Origin: DATFVA01 sp963815785
GTDB lineage: Bacteria > Bacteroidota > Ignavibacteria > Ignavibacteriales > Ignavibacteriaceae
Assembly: GCA_963815785.1 (NCBI GenBank)
Contig: CAWFHZ010000005.1
Coordinates: 248,001 to 312,000 of the forward strand
Direction: 5' to 3'
DNA length: 64,000 nucleotides
Below, piece by piece: positions 19,207 through 27,862 of this stretch. How positions within the stretch are numbered: position 1 is the first letter of the stretch; every line of letters begins with the position of its first letter. The notes under the pieces were generated by a model. The model did no database searches. It worked only from the letters and a program-made list of their open reading frames with translations, and was not told where the DNA came from. The translations under genes were made by a program, and so were the position numbers.

Positions 19207-20559
19207 TCAATAAATTTTATTCAGCCTGGCGTTGTGAAAATAGTGAAGAAGAATCTCATCGAATGAATGCCCTTTTTCTGCCATAACAGCCGCACCAATC
19301 TGGCAAAGCCCCACACCATGCCCCCAACCTGCACCATAAATTACAAACTTTCCCGGAATGTTATTATCTATATTTTGTTTTTCAATAACTAAGGCAGAAC
19401 TATAAAGATGAGTTAACGATAGAAGTCTTCTTATCTCAAGCTCTTTACCAATTATCAGTTCTTTTTTGGAACCCACCACTTTCAATCTTATAAGTCTTGA
19501 TGAATCGCCTCTCTCAAGTGGAATAAGGTCTATAATTTCGCCAAAGTCTGATCCGCTGTTTTTTGAAATAAGAGCCGCAATTTCATCCTGGCTATATTCA
19601 ATTTTCCACCGGAAAAAATCTGTCGTCTCAAGGTCGTAATCAATTAAAACCTGTGAGAGAATCTTTTCATCCCTGGTGTTACAGTAAGCCGGAGGATTTC
19701 CTTTAATCCATTTTTCCGCATTCTTTTCAAAAGAGAAATTCAGGTTATAATTTTCAGGTTCAAACTTATAATCAACTATTGAAGAAAGATACTCATGTAC
19801 AACCGGCTCCCATACATTATGAAAAGATTCAGTCAGACCTCCACAACTTTTCGAGAAACGAGCATCACAAATTTCATTATTAAATGTTAACACAAGACCG
19901 GAAGTCTCAGCAACTGCCTTTCTTGCCGACTGTGTTGATATTTTAGTAATGCCCTGGTAACGCTGGCAGTGGTCATCAGCGCAAACATCGAATAATTCAT
20001 GCTCTTCACGGTCATACCATCTGATATATTCTTTTTCTGTTTGTAAAACTGACGAATAACCTTCCTTTTTCTTCTTAATTGATTTCGATTTTTCAATCTG
20101 GGCAAGCAGCCAGCTGCGTGAAACAACAGCAAGTGATTTTAACATCTGCAAGGATGATTTTGCGTTCATCTCCGAAGAAACAACACTGGTTAAGTATTTT
20201 TCAACAGGAATAATATTTATAACACAAATTTTATCATCGTCTTTAAGCAATTTTAATGTGCCCTGGAATCTTTGCTTTTCTTTTCTCTGCCAATGAAATC
20301 TTACCCCTATGGTTACATCATTAATTAAAAACGATTCAATACTGATATCTTCCGGTTCAAAAATTATTTCTTTTTCTACCTCAAGCAGATCATCACCCCG
20401 TTTGCATTTTATTTTTCCATTCTCAATTACAGCTGAGAATCTACCACTAAAAATTTTCTTGTTACCTTTTACTCTAAAGTTACCGTAAAGATCAAAGTTA
20501 ATCTGCTTCTCAGTTATAATTCCAACTCTTATAGTTGGTTCATTTTGATATGCGGGCAT
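19207..20559 (-). CDS. SpoIID/LytB-domain protein
   Basis: 450 residues with no clear signal peptide in the chosen reading. Residues 95-450 match the SpoIID/LytB domain: EKYLTSVVSSEMNAKSSLQMLKSLAVVSRSW, KSCGGLTESFHNVWE and the C-terminal YGAGWGHGVGLCQIGAAVMAEKG. In Bacillus, SpoIID cleaves denuded glycan strands of peptidoglycan. The conserved glutamate (SSEMNAKS) and GWGHGVGL loop are present, and paired cysteines occur (DVCADDHCQRYQG). It is the first gene of an operon with a GT4. Homologues next to DUF4922 and glycosyltransferase genes in Bacteroidota, as I recall, suggest an envelope role; the details are inferred. Confidence 0.85.
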   Translation of the reverse strand: MPAYQNEPTIRVGIITEKQINFDLYGNFRVKGNKKIFSGRFSAVIENGKIKCKRGDDLLEVEKEIIFEPEDISIESFLINDVTIGVRFHWQRKEKQRFQGTLKLLKDDDKICVINIIPVEKYLTSVVSSEMNAKSSLQMLKSLAVVSRSWLLAQIEKSKSIKKKKEGYSSVLQTEKEYIRWYDREEHELFDVCADDHCQRYQGITKISTQSARKAVAETSGLVLTFNNEICDARFSKSCGGLTESFHNVWEPVVHEYLSSIVDYKFEPENYNLNFSFEKNAEKWIKGNPPAYCNTRDEKILSQVLIDYDLETTDFFRWKIEYSQDEIAALISKNSGSDFGEIIDLIPLERGDSSRLIRLKVVGSKKELIIGKELEIRRLLSLTHLYSSALVIEKQNIDNNIPGKFVIYGAGWGHGVGLCQIGAAVMAEKGHSFDEILLHYFHNARLNKIY

Positions 20560-20780
20560 ACACAGATCCTGTTTTAATAGATGTAACTGAAAAAGAAGTT
20601 AAAATATACAAATTAAGTAAAAATGTTGGTAAGGTTTAATTTTGGGTGTATTAACTAAATTGATTTAAAATAAATCAGATTGATAAATAACATAATCCTT
20701 TTCAATTAGTAAATGATTAATAAACTTTTTAAGTTATTAAAGAACTTTTTTCTTCTCAATTAGAATTCCCTTTAAATGTT

Positions 20781-21704
20781 ATGAAAAAAATACAGAGTAA
20801 AGTTGTTAACCTGATTGGATTTCCAATGGATCTCGGCGCTGACAGACGCGGAGTTGATATGGGTCCTTCTGCTTTGAGGATAGCCAATTTAAAAGAAAAG
20901 CTTGAGATACTGGGCTATAAAGTTATAGACAGCGGTGATGTTTTCATCCAGAATATGGAAAGACAAAAAATTACCAACCATAAACTAAAGTACCTGAATG
21001 AAATTTTAAGAACATCAAAAATTCTTGCCGGAAGAATTGAAAAGGTTCTGGAAAAAGATCAGTTTCCCTTATGCCTTGGAGGTGATCATTCAATGGCTAT
21101 AGGAACTATTGCCGGAATATCTTCATATTGCAGAAAAAACAAATTAAATCTTGGAGTAATCTGGATTGATGCACACACTGATATGAACACTGATGAAACA
21201 TCGCCTTCCGGAAATATTCATGGAATGCCCATGGCAGTAGCAGTTGGATTAGGTAATAAAAAACTTGTAGATTTCTACGGGTTTTCACCTAAAGTAAAAG
21301 CAGAGAATTGTGCGTTGATGGGTGTAAGAAGTATCGATCAGCTTGAAAGACTGAATATTAAAAAGATGGGACTTCCTGTTTATACTATGTCTGATGTTGA
21401 TAAAATTGGTATTCATAGAATAATAAGCAGAGTGTTAAAACAGTTCAAAGAAAAAGTTGATCATATTCATGTTAGCTTTGATCTGGACAGTGTTGAACCG
21501 GGTATTGCACCGGGAGTAGGTACACCCGTTCCCGGTGGTCTTAGTTATCGGGAAGCACATTTACTAATGGAATCAATTGCCGAATGCGGGTGTATGTCTT
21601 CTCTTGAAATATCCGAAGTGAATCCTATTCTTGACCGGAAAAACCGGAGTGCAGAATTTGCTGTCGACCTGGTTGCATCAAGCATGGGTCAAAGAATACT
21701 TTGA
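20781..21704 (+). CDS. rocF: arginase family (arginine to ornithine and urea)
   Basis: 307 residues. The binuclear manganese motifs are complete: CLGGDHSMAIG near residue 100, WIDAHTDMNT near 132 and SFDLDSVEP near 235. N-terminal FPMDLGADRRGVDMGPSALR and C-terminal PGVGTPVPGGLSYREAH match arginases rather than agmatinases, though formiminoglutamase cannot be excluded. It would hydrolyse arginine, feeding ornithine into proline/glutamate metabolism; a P5C dehydrogenase gene lies at the far end of the window. A 24-base gap separates it from the 5-FCL-like gene, suggesting cotranscription. Confidence 0.9.
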   Translation: MKKIQSKVVNLIGFPMDLGADRRGVDMGPSALRIANLKEKLEILGYKVIDSGDVFIQNMERQKITNHKLKYLNEILRTSKILAGRIEKVLEKDQFPLCLGGDHSMAIGTIAGISSYCRKNKLNLGVIWIDAHTDMNTDETSPSGNIHGMPMAVAVGLGNKKLVDFYGFSPKVKAENCALMGVRSIDQLERLNIKKMGLPVYTMSDVDKIGIHRIISRVLKQFKEKVDHIHVSFDLDSVEPGIAPGVGTPVPGGLSYREAHLLMESIAECGCMSSLEISEVNPILDRKNRSAEFAVDLVASSMGQRIL

Positions 21705-21728
21705 TAAAAATAATTATACACTTAGAAT

Positions 21729-22310
21729 TTGAAAAATAAACCTCCAATCCCAAAAGCAGCTGCAAGAAAAATTGTTCAGGAAAGAAGTCTTGAGATAACT
21801 GAGTCTGAACTAAACAAGAAGTCAGATTCCATTATTAATAAGCTGACTGACTCGGATGATTTTAATTATGCCAATAAAATATTCACTTATTATTCTTCAT
21901 CGCGCACTTTGGTGAATACAAAACCTTTGATAGATTTTGCTGCAGGCTGTGGGAAATCTGTTTTTCTTCCTAAACAAAATTCTGGTGGAAGCAGAATGAG
22001 AAGGTTTCAATTTTCATCATTCGATGATCTTATCAGCAGCCATAACGGATTTTTTGAACCGAAAATCGGAATAGAGGAAGATTTAAGTGATATTGATCTG
22101 ATTATTGTCCCTTCAATTGCTGTATCTTTGAAAGGAGAAAGAACCGGGTACGATTTTAAATATACCCCGCTTCTCAGAAATTCATTCTCTCCTAAATATT
22201 CTCTTGTTTTCGAATTCCAGCTTTTTCATAGAATTGAATTTGAAAGACAGGATATTCGAATTGACAGAATTATTACTGAACGACGCACTATTAATACAAG
22301 GGAGTTTTAA
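21729..22310 (+). CDS. 5-formyltetrahydrofolate cyclo-ligase family protein with degenerate active-site loop
   Basis: 193 residues along the length of 5-FCL (MTHFS): N-terminal helices, FTYYSSSRTLVNTKPLIDFA, KSVFLPKQNSGGSRMRRFQF, DIDLIIVPSIAVSLKGERTGY and C-terminal FEFQLFHRIEFERQDIRIDRIITERR. Canonical enzymes carry an ATP-binding loop resembling GXRLGXGXGYYDR; here the equivalent is GERTGYDFKYTPLL, with the glycine-tyrosine-aspartate part lost. Activity is therefore doubtful. The start is a TTG in this reading; no in-frame ATG lies nearby. Confidence 0.72.
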   Translation: MKNKPPIPKAAARKIVQERSLEITESELNKKSDSIINKLTDSDDFNYANKIFTYYSSSRTLVNTKPLIDFAAGCGKSVFLPKQNSGGSRMRRFQFSSFDDLISSHNGFFEPKIGIEEDLSDIDLIIVPSIAVSLKGERTGYDFKYTPLLRNSFSPKYSLVFEFQLFHRIEFERQDIRIDRIITERRTINTREF

Positions 22311-22331
22311 CCAATAATTTTTAAATATGCC

Positions 22332-22832
22332 GTGAAACATTCTCAAATAATTATTCTTACATTTCTACTTCTGCTTATTGTGGCCGCAATAATGATGAAT
22401 CTGCTGAACATCCTTATGATTGATCCCAGAGAATTATTTGGATATGGTCTGATATTCTATGGCATAGCAACAGTTTATACAACTTTTGGCGAGGGGAATA
22501 AATTATTAATATTTATCGGAGCAGCTCTTTTTCTTACCGGAATTGCGATTTCGATGCCTGTTCATTTCGATTTTGTCAAACCATTAAACTTATTTGTTCC
22601 TGCTTCAATGTCAATTGCCGGTATCAGTCTCTTCATAGTTTATTTTGATGATTTAAAGAACAAATCAATATTAATTGCTGCAATAATACTTACAGCAGCC
22701 GGAATAATATTTATAATGAATTCCAGATCAATCCAATTAAGCATATTCGGAGAGTCAATATTAAAAATAACAGAAGTCTACTGGCCGGTTCTTCTTATTA
22801 TTTCGGGGATTACATTTATTCTGAAAAGATAA
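22332..22832 (+). CDS. small multi-pass membrane protein of unknown function
   Basis: 166 residues and mostly hydrophobic, with about six predicted helices in short hairpins (for example IIILTFLLLLIVAAIMMNLL, LLIFIGAALFLTGIAISM and the C-terminal VYWPVLLIISGITFILKR). The regular two-helix units separated by short charged loops resemble the small DUF5668/LiaF-type membrane domains found near envelope-stress genes. Starts with GTG (22332), 21 bases after the 5-FCL-like gene. Convergent with the anti-sigma gene. Function unknown. Confidence 0.6.
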   Translation: MKHSQIIILTFLLLLIVAAIMMNLLNILMIDPRELFGYGLIFYGIATVYTTFGEGNKLLIFIGAALFLTGIAISMPVHFDFVKPLNLFVPASMSIAGISLFIVYFDDLKNKSILIAAIILTAAGIIFIMNSRSIQLSIFGESILKITEVYWPVLLIISGITFILKR

Positions 22833-22837
22833 GAGAT

Positions 22838-24160
22838 TTACTGAAATGATCCTGTTAGAAAAACCTTATTCCCGGGATTCGAAGCCCCGGAAGAAGATTC
22901 TTGTGTAAGTAAAAATTCTGTAATGTTTTGCTGCCCGGATTGAGGAATTTTAAAAGGGAAATATTGAACCCTCCCTGTAGGATTAAATACTCCAAGTGAA
23001 AAATATCCGCCGCTGGGTAACTGCATCCATAACTGGTAAGTTGTATTTTGTCCTAATGCAGGCATATCAGAAAGCTGGAGATATCCTTTCCCCTGGACAC
23101 GGCTGAGTATTAGCTTTCCTTTTCCTCCCGGGTTAATTCCAGTTCCCTGAAGATTAATAATTTTAACATCCGCAGATTCAAGAAGGCTTTGTATTTCCTG
23201 CGTGTTGCTGAATTTAACTGACAGATCATTAACCTGCTGTCTTAAATTATCGTTTGTATAGTTAAGGTCCTTAATATCTGAAGCAAAATTAAGATACAAA
23301 GCTGCTATTATCAGAAGAAGAATTACAAACAAAGAAATTACCATCCATAAATTCATTCCGGATTTTTTACCGGGATATTCGGTAGTAGGATATCTTTTTT
23401 TGTAGGCTCTCTCGAAACTTTTTCCACGGTCCTTGGTTGATGTCTTCCTGTAATACGGAGATTCTGTTGTTGCGGTTTTATATGGTGATCTGTCTTTAGT
23501 AACCACCCTATCATAAGTCTTAATCTTTTCTCTTGTGGGAACCCTGGGTTCGGGTTTCACTTCTTTTGGTAATTCATCCTGGTTTTCTTCAGGTTCCTCT
23601 TTAAAATTTCCCTCAATAACTTTTTCCCTGGTAGACTTAAATGATTCAAATGTGTTGCGTGTTGGTGTTACAGGTTCAAAATCTTCCGGCTTAATCTCAT
23701 CCTTTTTTTCTTCTACTTTTTGCTCAGAAACTTCTTTTTCAATTTCGGGTACTATATTTTCTTTTTCCGGTATTTCAGGACTCTTCTCTTCAATAATAAA
23801 CTTTTCTGGTTCGGCGGACTCTATCAATTTTTCATCAAGGGTAGGTGATTTTTTATTTTCACGGGAATTCTTATAAAAGCTATCAGCTATACCCGAGAAA
23901 TTGGTTCGGCTGTTCTTGGCTCTGATTTCATCTTTTATCCGGTAGAGTTTTCGGGCAACTTTATCCTTTAATTGAGGATCCGGTTTTTCCGCATTGAGAA
24001 TTATAGGCAGCATTGCTGCTATATTCTGAAACTCTCCCACACTTGGGGGCAGTGCACCGCCGGAGTTAATAAATTCATTCAATTTAGATTGATCAACCCT
24101 GTCAAGACATCCCAAAACACCGGCGAAAATAAGTTCTCCTGCTTCCTGTTTTGAAATCAT
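22838..24160 (-). CDS. anti-sigma factor, RskA-like C-terminal domain
   Basis: 440 residues. A helical N-terminal domain (1-85) should bind the cognate sigma factor; it lacks the HXXXCXXC zinc motif of ZAS anti-sigmas. Residues about 100-265 are a low-complexity linker rich in Glu, Lys, Pro and Ser. One transmembrane helix follows (NLWMVISLFVILLLIIAALY), then a coiled segment and a periplasmic RskA domain (GYLQLSDMPALGQNTTYQLW ... YFSLGVFNPTGRVQYFPF). It starts 1 base after the sigma gene stop, so the two are translationally coupled, as usual for a membrane anti-sigma and its sigma. Confidence 0.85.
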   Translation of the reverse strand: MISKQEAGELIFAGVLGCLDRVDQSKLNEFINSGGALPPSVGEFQNIAAMLPIILNAEKPDPQLKDKVARKLYRIKDEIRAKNSRTNFSGIADSFYKNSRENKKSPTLDEKLIESAEPEKFIIEEKSPEIPEKENIVPEIEKEVSEQKVEEKKDEIKPEDFEPVTPTRNTFESFKSTREKVIEGNFKEEPEENQDELPKEVKPEPRVPTREKIKTYDRVVTKDRSPYKTATTESPYYRKTSTKDRGKSFERAYKKRYPTTEYPGKKSGMNLWMVISLFVILLLIIAALYLNFASDIKDLNYTNDNLRQQVNDLSVKFSNTQEIQSLLESADVKIINLQGTGINPGGKGKLILSRVQGKGYLQLSDMPALGQNTTYQLWMQLPSGGYFSLGVFNPTGRVQYFPFKIPQSGQQNITEFLLTQESSSGASNPGNKVFLTGSFQ

Positions 24161-24161
24161 T

Positions 24162-24740
24162 TCAGAATCCTTTCGCCAGGTTTTCTTTAAGATTTGTCAG
24201 TGCTATCTTAATCTTTGATTTAACAGTGGGGACCGGGATATTCAATTTTCCGGCAATTTCAGATTCCGTCAGCCCTTCAAAGAATGCAAGATGAATTACA
24301 TATTGCTGTGCGTCTGTTAATTCCTCCATAGCTTTCTGCATTTTTATGGTTAGTTCCAGAGAATCTTTTAATTCGAGTGGCTTTGCGGCTGGATGTAATG
24401 TGGGAAGTATATATTTATCTTCATAGTCTTCCGTGTAGGATTCCAGATCCATTCCGCTGCGCTGTCTTCTTACAGTATCTACAGCTTTATTTCGTGCTAT
24501 TGTAATCAGCCAGGTAAAAACATTTCCGGTTTCAAAATCAAAGAAATTAATTTTTCTCCAGATAATTACAAAAACATCCGATAAGACTTCTTCAGCAAGT
24601 TTCTCGTCTGCTACTATTGTTTTTATAAGAGTGTATAGAATTGTAGAATAACGATTGTATAAAGCTTCCAATGCTTTAGAATCATAGGAAGCAACTTTTT
24701 TCATTATTTCTAAATCACTTATTGTTGTACCGGATGACAA
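24162..24740 (-). CDS. ECF RNA polymerase sigma factor
   Basis: 192 residues. Sigma region 2 (residues 20-90: ALEALYNRYSTILYTLIKTI, LSDVFVIIWRKINFFD, TWLITIARNKAVDTVRRQR) and region 4 (130-185: LTDAQQYVIHLAFFEGLTESEIAGKL ... VKSKIKIALTNLKENL) are complete. The arrangement with a downstream RskA-type anti-sigma resembles the SigK/SigL group. The chosen start is TTG at 24740; a first in-frame ATG would begin at MKKVASYDS and might be the true start. It should direct RNA polymerase to a small regulon on release from the anti-sigma. Confidence 0.92.
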   Translation of the reverse strand: MSSGTTISDLEIMKKVASYDSKALEALYNRYSTILYTLIKTIVADEKLAEEVLSDVFVIIWRKINFFDFETGNVFTWLITIARNKAVDTVRRQRSGMDLESYTEDYEDKYILPTLHPAAKPLELKDSLELTIKMQKAMEELTDAQQYVIHLAFFEGLTESEIAGKLNIPVPTVKSKIKIALTNLKENLAKGF

Positions 24741-24926
24741 ATTTGCCCACTACTATTAGTTATATGTTAGTGCAAAACTATTATTAACATCGCTAAAAAG
24801 CAACGAGGTAAATAATTCATATCAAGTAAATTTTTATCCCTCAATTTTCATCCTGAAATTCCGTTTTAATTTAAGCTTACTATGATATTTATTATCTTTA
24901 CAGTTCAGTAAAATAATCAGGATTAT

Positions 24927-27515
24927 ATGACTTCAGGAGAAATAAGACAGCAGTTTCTGGATTTTTTCAAGAATAAAAATCATCGGATAGTTCCAAGTGC
25001 ACCTGTTGTTCCTTTTGATGATCCGACACTTTTATTCACGAATGCCGGAATGAACCAGTTCAAAGATGTTTTCCTCGGCAAAGGGAAACGGGATTACAGC
25101 CGTGCTGCTGATACTCAAAAATGTATCAGGGTAAGCGGTAAACACAACGATCTTGAAGAAGTAGGAAATGACACTTACCATCATACTTTTTTTGAAATGC
25201 TCGGCAACTGGTCGTTTGGAGATTACTATAAAGCAGAAGCTATTGAATGGGCATGGGAACTTCTTACTAAAGTGTGGAAACTTCCAAAAGAAAGATTGTG
25301 GGCAACGGTTTACAGAACAGATGAAGAAGCACTGGAATTCTGGAAAACAAAGACTGATATAAATCCTAATCATATTCTCAAGTTCGATGAAAAAGATAAT
25401 TTCTGGGAGATGGGTGAAACCGGACCGTGCGGTCCGTGCTCGGAGATTCATATAAATCTTGGAGATGATTTTGATAACCCTGAATATGTAAATGCGGGTT
25501 CTGCTGAATGTATCGAAATCTGGAATCTCGTTTTTATTCAATATAATCGTGATGAAAAAGGGAAACTTCACGATCTACCATCAAAACATGTTGATACAGG
25601 GATGGGATTTGAAAGAGTAAGTGCAGTTCTCCAGAAAAAGAATTCGAATTACGACACTGATATATTTATGCCGCTGATAAATAAAATATCAGTATTATCA
25701 GGCGTAAGCTACAATAAAGAAGAAGACAAAATACCAATGCGGGTTATTGCTGATCATATCAGGGCTTTAACTTTTGCTATTGCCGATGGTGCTGTTCCCG
25801 GCAATGAAGGAAGAGGTTATGTTTTAAGAAGAATTTTAAGAAGAGCTGCCCGGTACGGAAGAAAAATTAATCTTCGCCAGCCATTTCTTTTTGAACTTGT
25901 GGATGTTCTTGTTGAAACAATGGGAAGTGTATTCACGGAACTGAAAGAAAAAAAGGATTACATAAAGAAGGTTATAAAAGCGGAAGAAGAAAGCTTCAAC
26001 ATAACTCTTGATCGCGGAATAGAATTATTTGAAGAATTGATAAAAGGATTGGGAAAAGATAAAGTAAAGATTATTCGAGGAGAAGATGTTTTTAAATTAT
26101 ATGATACATTCGGATTTCCTGTTGACCTTACTAATATAATGGCAAAAGAAAACGGCTTTTCAATAGATGAAGATGGCTTTAATGAATTAATGAGGCTCCA
26201 GCAGAAAAGAGGAAGGGAATCTTCTAAAGATAAATTTGCTTCTGTAAATATTTCTACCGGTGATCTTAATTCATTTGAGATTATTGAACCGGCAAAATCC
26301 GAATTCACCGGTTATGACGAGCTTGAATCTAAAGGGAAAATTGTTGGCTATAAAAAAGATAACGGAAACGAACTTGTTATTCTGGACAAAACTCCTTTTT
26401 ATGTGGAAGCTGGCGGTCAGATTGACGATCTCGGAAAATTAATCGTTAAGGGCAACCCTGTTGTTGTTATCGATGTTACAAAGGTTGATAACAAGACTAT
26501 TCATATAGTTGAAAGTAACAAACCGGGAATAATCTCTCCGGGAATAGAAGTAATTGCCCATGTAGATGAAAAGAGAAGATGGGATATAATGCGAAATCAT
26601 ACAGCAACTCATTTTCTGCACGCTGCGTTAAGAAAAATACTCGGGACACATGTTCACCAGGCTGGTTCTTACGTTGGTCCCGATAGACTTCGTTTTGATT
26701 TTACACACTTCTCAAAATTAAGCGATAAAGAAACAAAAGAAATTGAATCGCTTGTTAATGAAGAGCTGAGAAGAAACATCCCTCTGCAGCATCACAGAAA
26801 TATTCCGTTTGACCAGGCAAAGAAAATGGGAGCATTGATGTTCTTCGGCGATAAGTACGGCGATAAAGTCAATGTTGTTCAGTTCGGCGAATTCAGTATG
26901 GAATTCTGCGGCGGAACTCACGTAAAGAATTCATCTGAGATCGGATTGTTTAAAATTATAAGCGAGTCATCAATTGCCAGCGGGGTAAGAAGAATTGAAG
27001 CGGTTACTGGTTTGGGAGTGGAAAATTATATTGAGGATCAGCTTCTTCTCCGTAAACAGGATGAGGAAAAAGTTGAGGAGCTGCTTGATGTAAAAAAGAA
27101 ACTTGAGAAAGAGATATCAGAATTAAGAGTTAAAAATAATCTTGGGCAGTTAGATCATATTCTTTCATTATCTTCTGAAGAAAAAGGAATAAAGATTTTC
27201 AAAGGGAAAGTTCATGCAGATAATATGGATGAGCTGAAATCTTACGGCGATGAAATGAGAAATAAGATACGTTCCGGCATAGGGGTGTTAGTTGCACAAA
27301 TTGAAGATAAAGTCGGTATAGTTGCAGTTGTCTCAGATGATTTAATAAAAGAGAAAAAGCTAAGTGCCGGAAAAATCGTCGGTGAGTTGGCAAAACTTGT
27401 TGGCGGCGGCGGCGGCGGACGTCCTCATCTTGCAACTGCAGGAGGAAAAGATGTTTCCGGAATTGTCGCGGCTATTGGTAAAGTTGAAAAAATAGTTGGC
27501 AGTTTTCTTAATTAA
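24927..27515 (+). CDS. alaS: alanyl-tRNA synthetase
   Basis: 862 residues, full length. The N-terminus SGEIRQQFLDFFKNKNHRIVPS, the class II core (FTNAGMNQFKDVFLG, TGPCGPCSEIH), the editing-domain zinc motifs (HTATHFLHAALR near 556, EFCGGTHVKNSSEIG near 655) and the C-terminal glycine-rich VGGGGGGRPHLATAGG are all present. It charges tRNA-Ala and hydrolyses mischarged products. No frameshift here, despite the GGC repeat at 27402-27419. Followed 17 bases later by ybjQ and then radA, probably one transcript. Confidence 0.98.
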   Translation: MTSGEIRQQFLDFFKNKNHRIVPSAPVVPFDDPTLLFTNAGMNQFKDVFLGKGKRDYSRAADTQKCIRVSGKHNDLEEVGNDTYHHTFFEMLGNWSFGDYYKAEAIEWAWELLTKVWKLPKERLWATVYRTDEEALEFWKTKTDINPNHILKFDEKDNFWEMGETGPCGPCSEIHINLGDDFDNPEYVNAGSAECIEIWNLVFIQYNRDEKGKLHDLPSKHVDTGMGFERVSAVLQKKNSNYDTDIFMPLINKISVLSGVSYNKEEDKIPMRVIADHIRALTFAIADGAVPGNEGRGYVLRRILRRAARYGRKINLRQPFLFELVDVLVETMGSVFTELKEKKDYIKKVIKAEEESFNITLDRGIELFEELIKGLGKDKVKIIRGEDVFKLYDTFGFPVDLTNIMAKENGFSIDEDGFNELMRLQQKRGRESSKDKFASVNISTGDLNSFEIIEPAKSEFTGYDELESKGKIVGYKKDNGNELVILDKTPFYVEAGGQIDDLGKLIVKGNPVVVIDVTKVDNKTIHIVESNKPGIISPGIEVIAHVDEKRRWDIMRNHTATHFLHAALRKILGTHVHQAGSYVGPDRLRFDFTHFSKLSDKETKEIESLVNEELRRNIPLQHHRNIPFDQAKKMGALMFFGDKYGDKVNVVQFGEFSMEFCGGTHVKNSSEIGLFKIISESSIASGVRRIEAVTGLGVENYIEDQLLLRKQDEEKVEELLDVKKKLEKEISELRVKNNLGQLDHILSLSSEEKGIKIFKGKVHADNMDELKSYGDEMRNKIRSGIGVLVAQIEDKVGIVAVVSDDLIKEKKLSAGKIVGELAKLVGGGGGGRPHLATAGGKDVSGIVAAIGKVEKIVGSFLN

Positions 27516-27532
27516 TTTTAGAGGGAAAAATA

Positions 27533-27862
27533 ATGGATCATAATTTAGTTACAACTGCATTCACCATTGACGGCTACAGAATAAAACAAAACCTTGGAGT
27601 TGTAAGAGGTATTGTTGTCAGGTCACGTTCTGTATTCGGAACAATTGGCGCAGCACTTCAAACTATAGTCGGTGGTAATATTACTTTGTTCACCGAGCTA
27701 TGTGAAAAAACCAGAAATGATTCTTACGAACTGATGATTGCTCATGCCATGCAGCTGGGTGCAAACGCTGTAATCGGTTTCAGATATGATGCCAATGACG
27801 TTATGAACGGCGTTACCGAAGTGCTTGCTTACGGAACTGCTGTTGTAATAGAAAAAATTTAA
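27533..27862 (+). CDS. ybjQ: YbjQ/UPF0145 family protein
   Basis: 109 residues: VTTAFTIDGYRIKQNLGVVRGIVVRSRSVFG, then LCEKTRNDSYELMIAHAMQLGANAVIGFRYD, the complete YbjQ (UPF0145) pattern. The fold is a small pentameric alpha/beta domain sometimes described as heavy-metal binding; no cellular role is established. A ribosome site AGAGGG lies 7 bases before the ATG. Its TAA stop overlaps the radA start (TAATG), indicating coupling. Confidence 0.9.
   Translation: MDHNLVTTAFTIDGYRIKQNLGVVRGIVVRSRSVFGTIGAALQTIVGGNITLFTELCEKTRNDSYELMIAHAMQLGANAVIGFRYDANDVMNGVTEVLAYGTAVVIEKI

Noticed and set aside
25032..25571. 179-codon ORF antisense to alaS
   Set aside because: Mirrors the coding strand of a well conserved gene; no independent evidence.
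27402..27419. GGC repeat in alaS as a possible slippage site or microsatellite
   Set aside because: It encodes the conserved glycine-rich C-terminal motif of AlaRS and the frame is intact.
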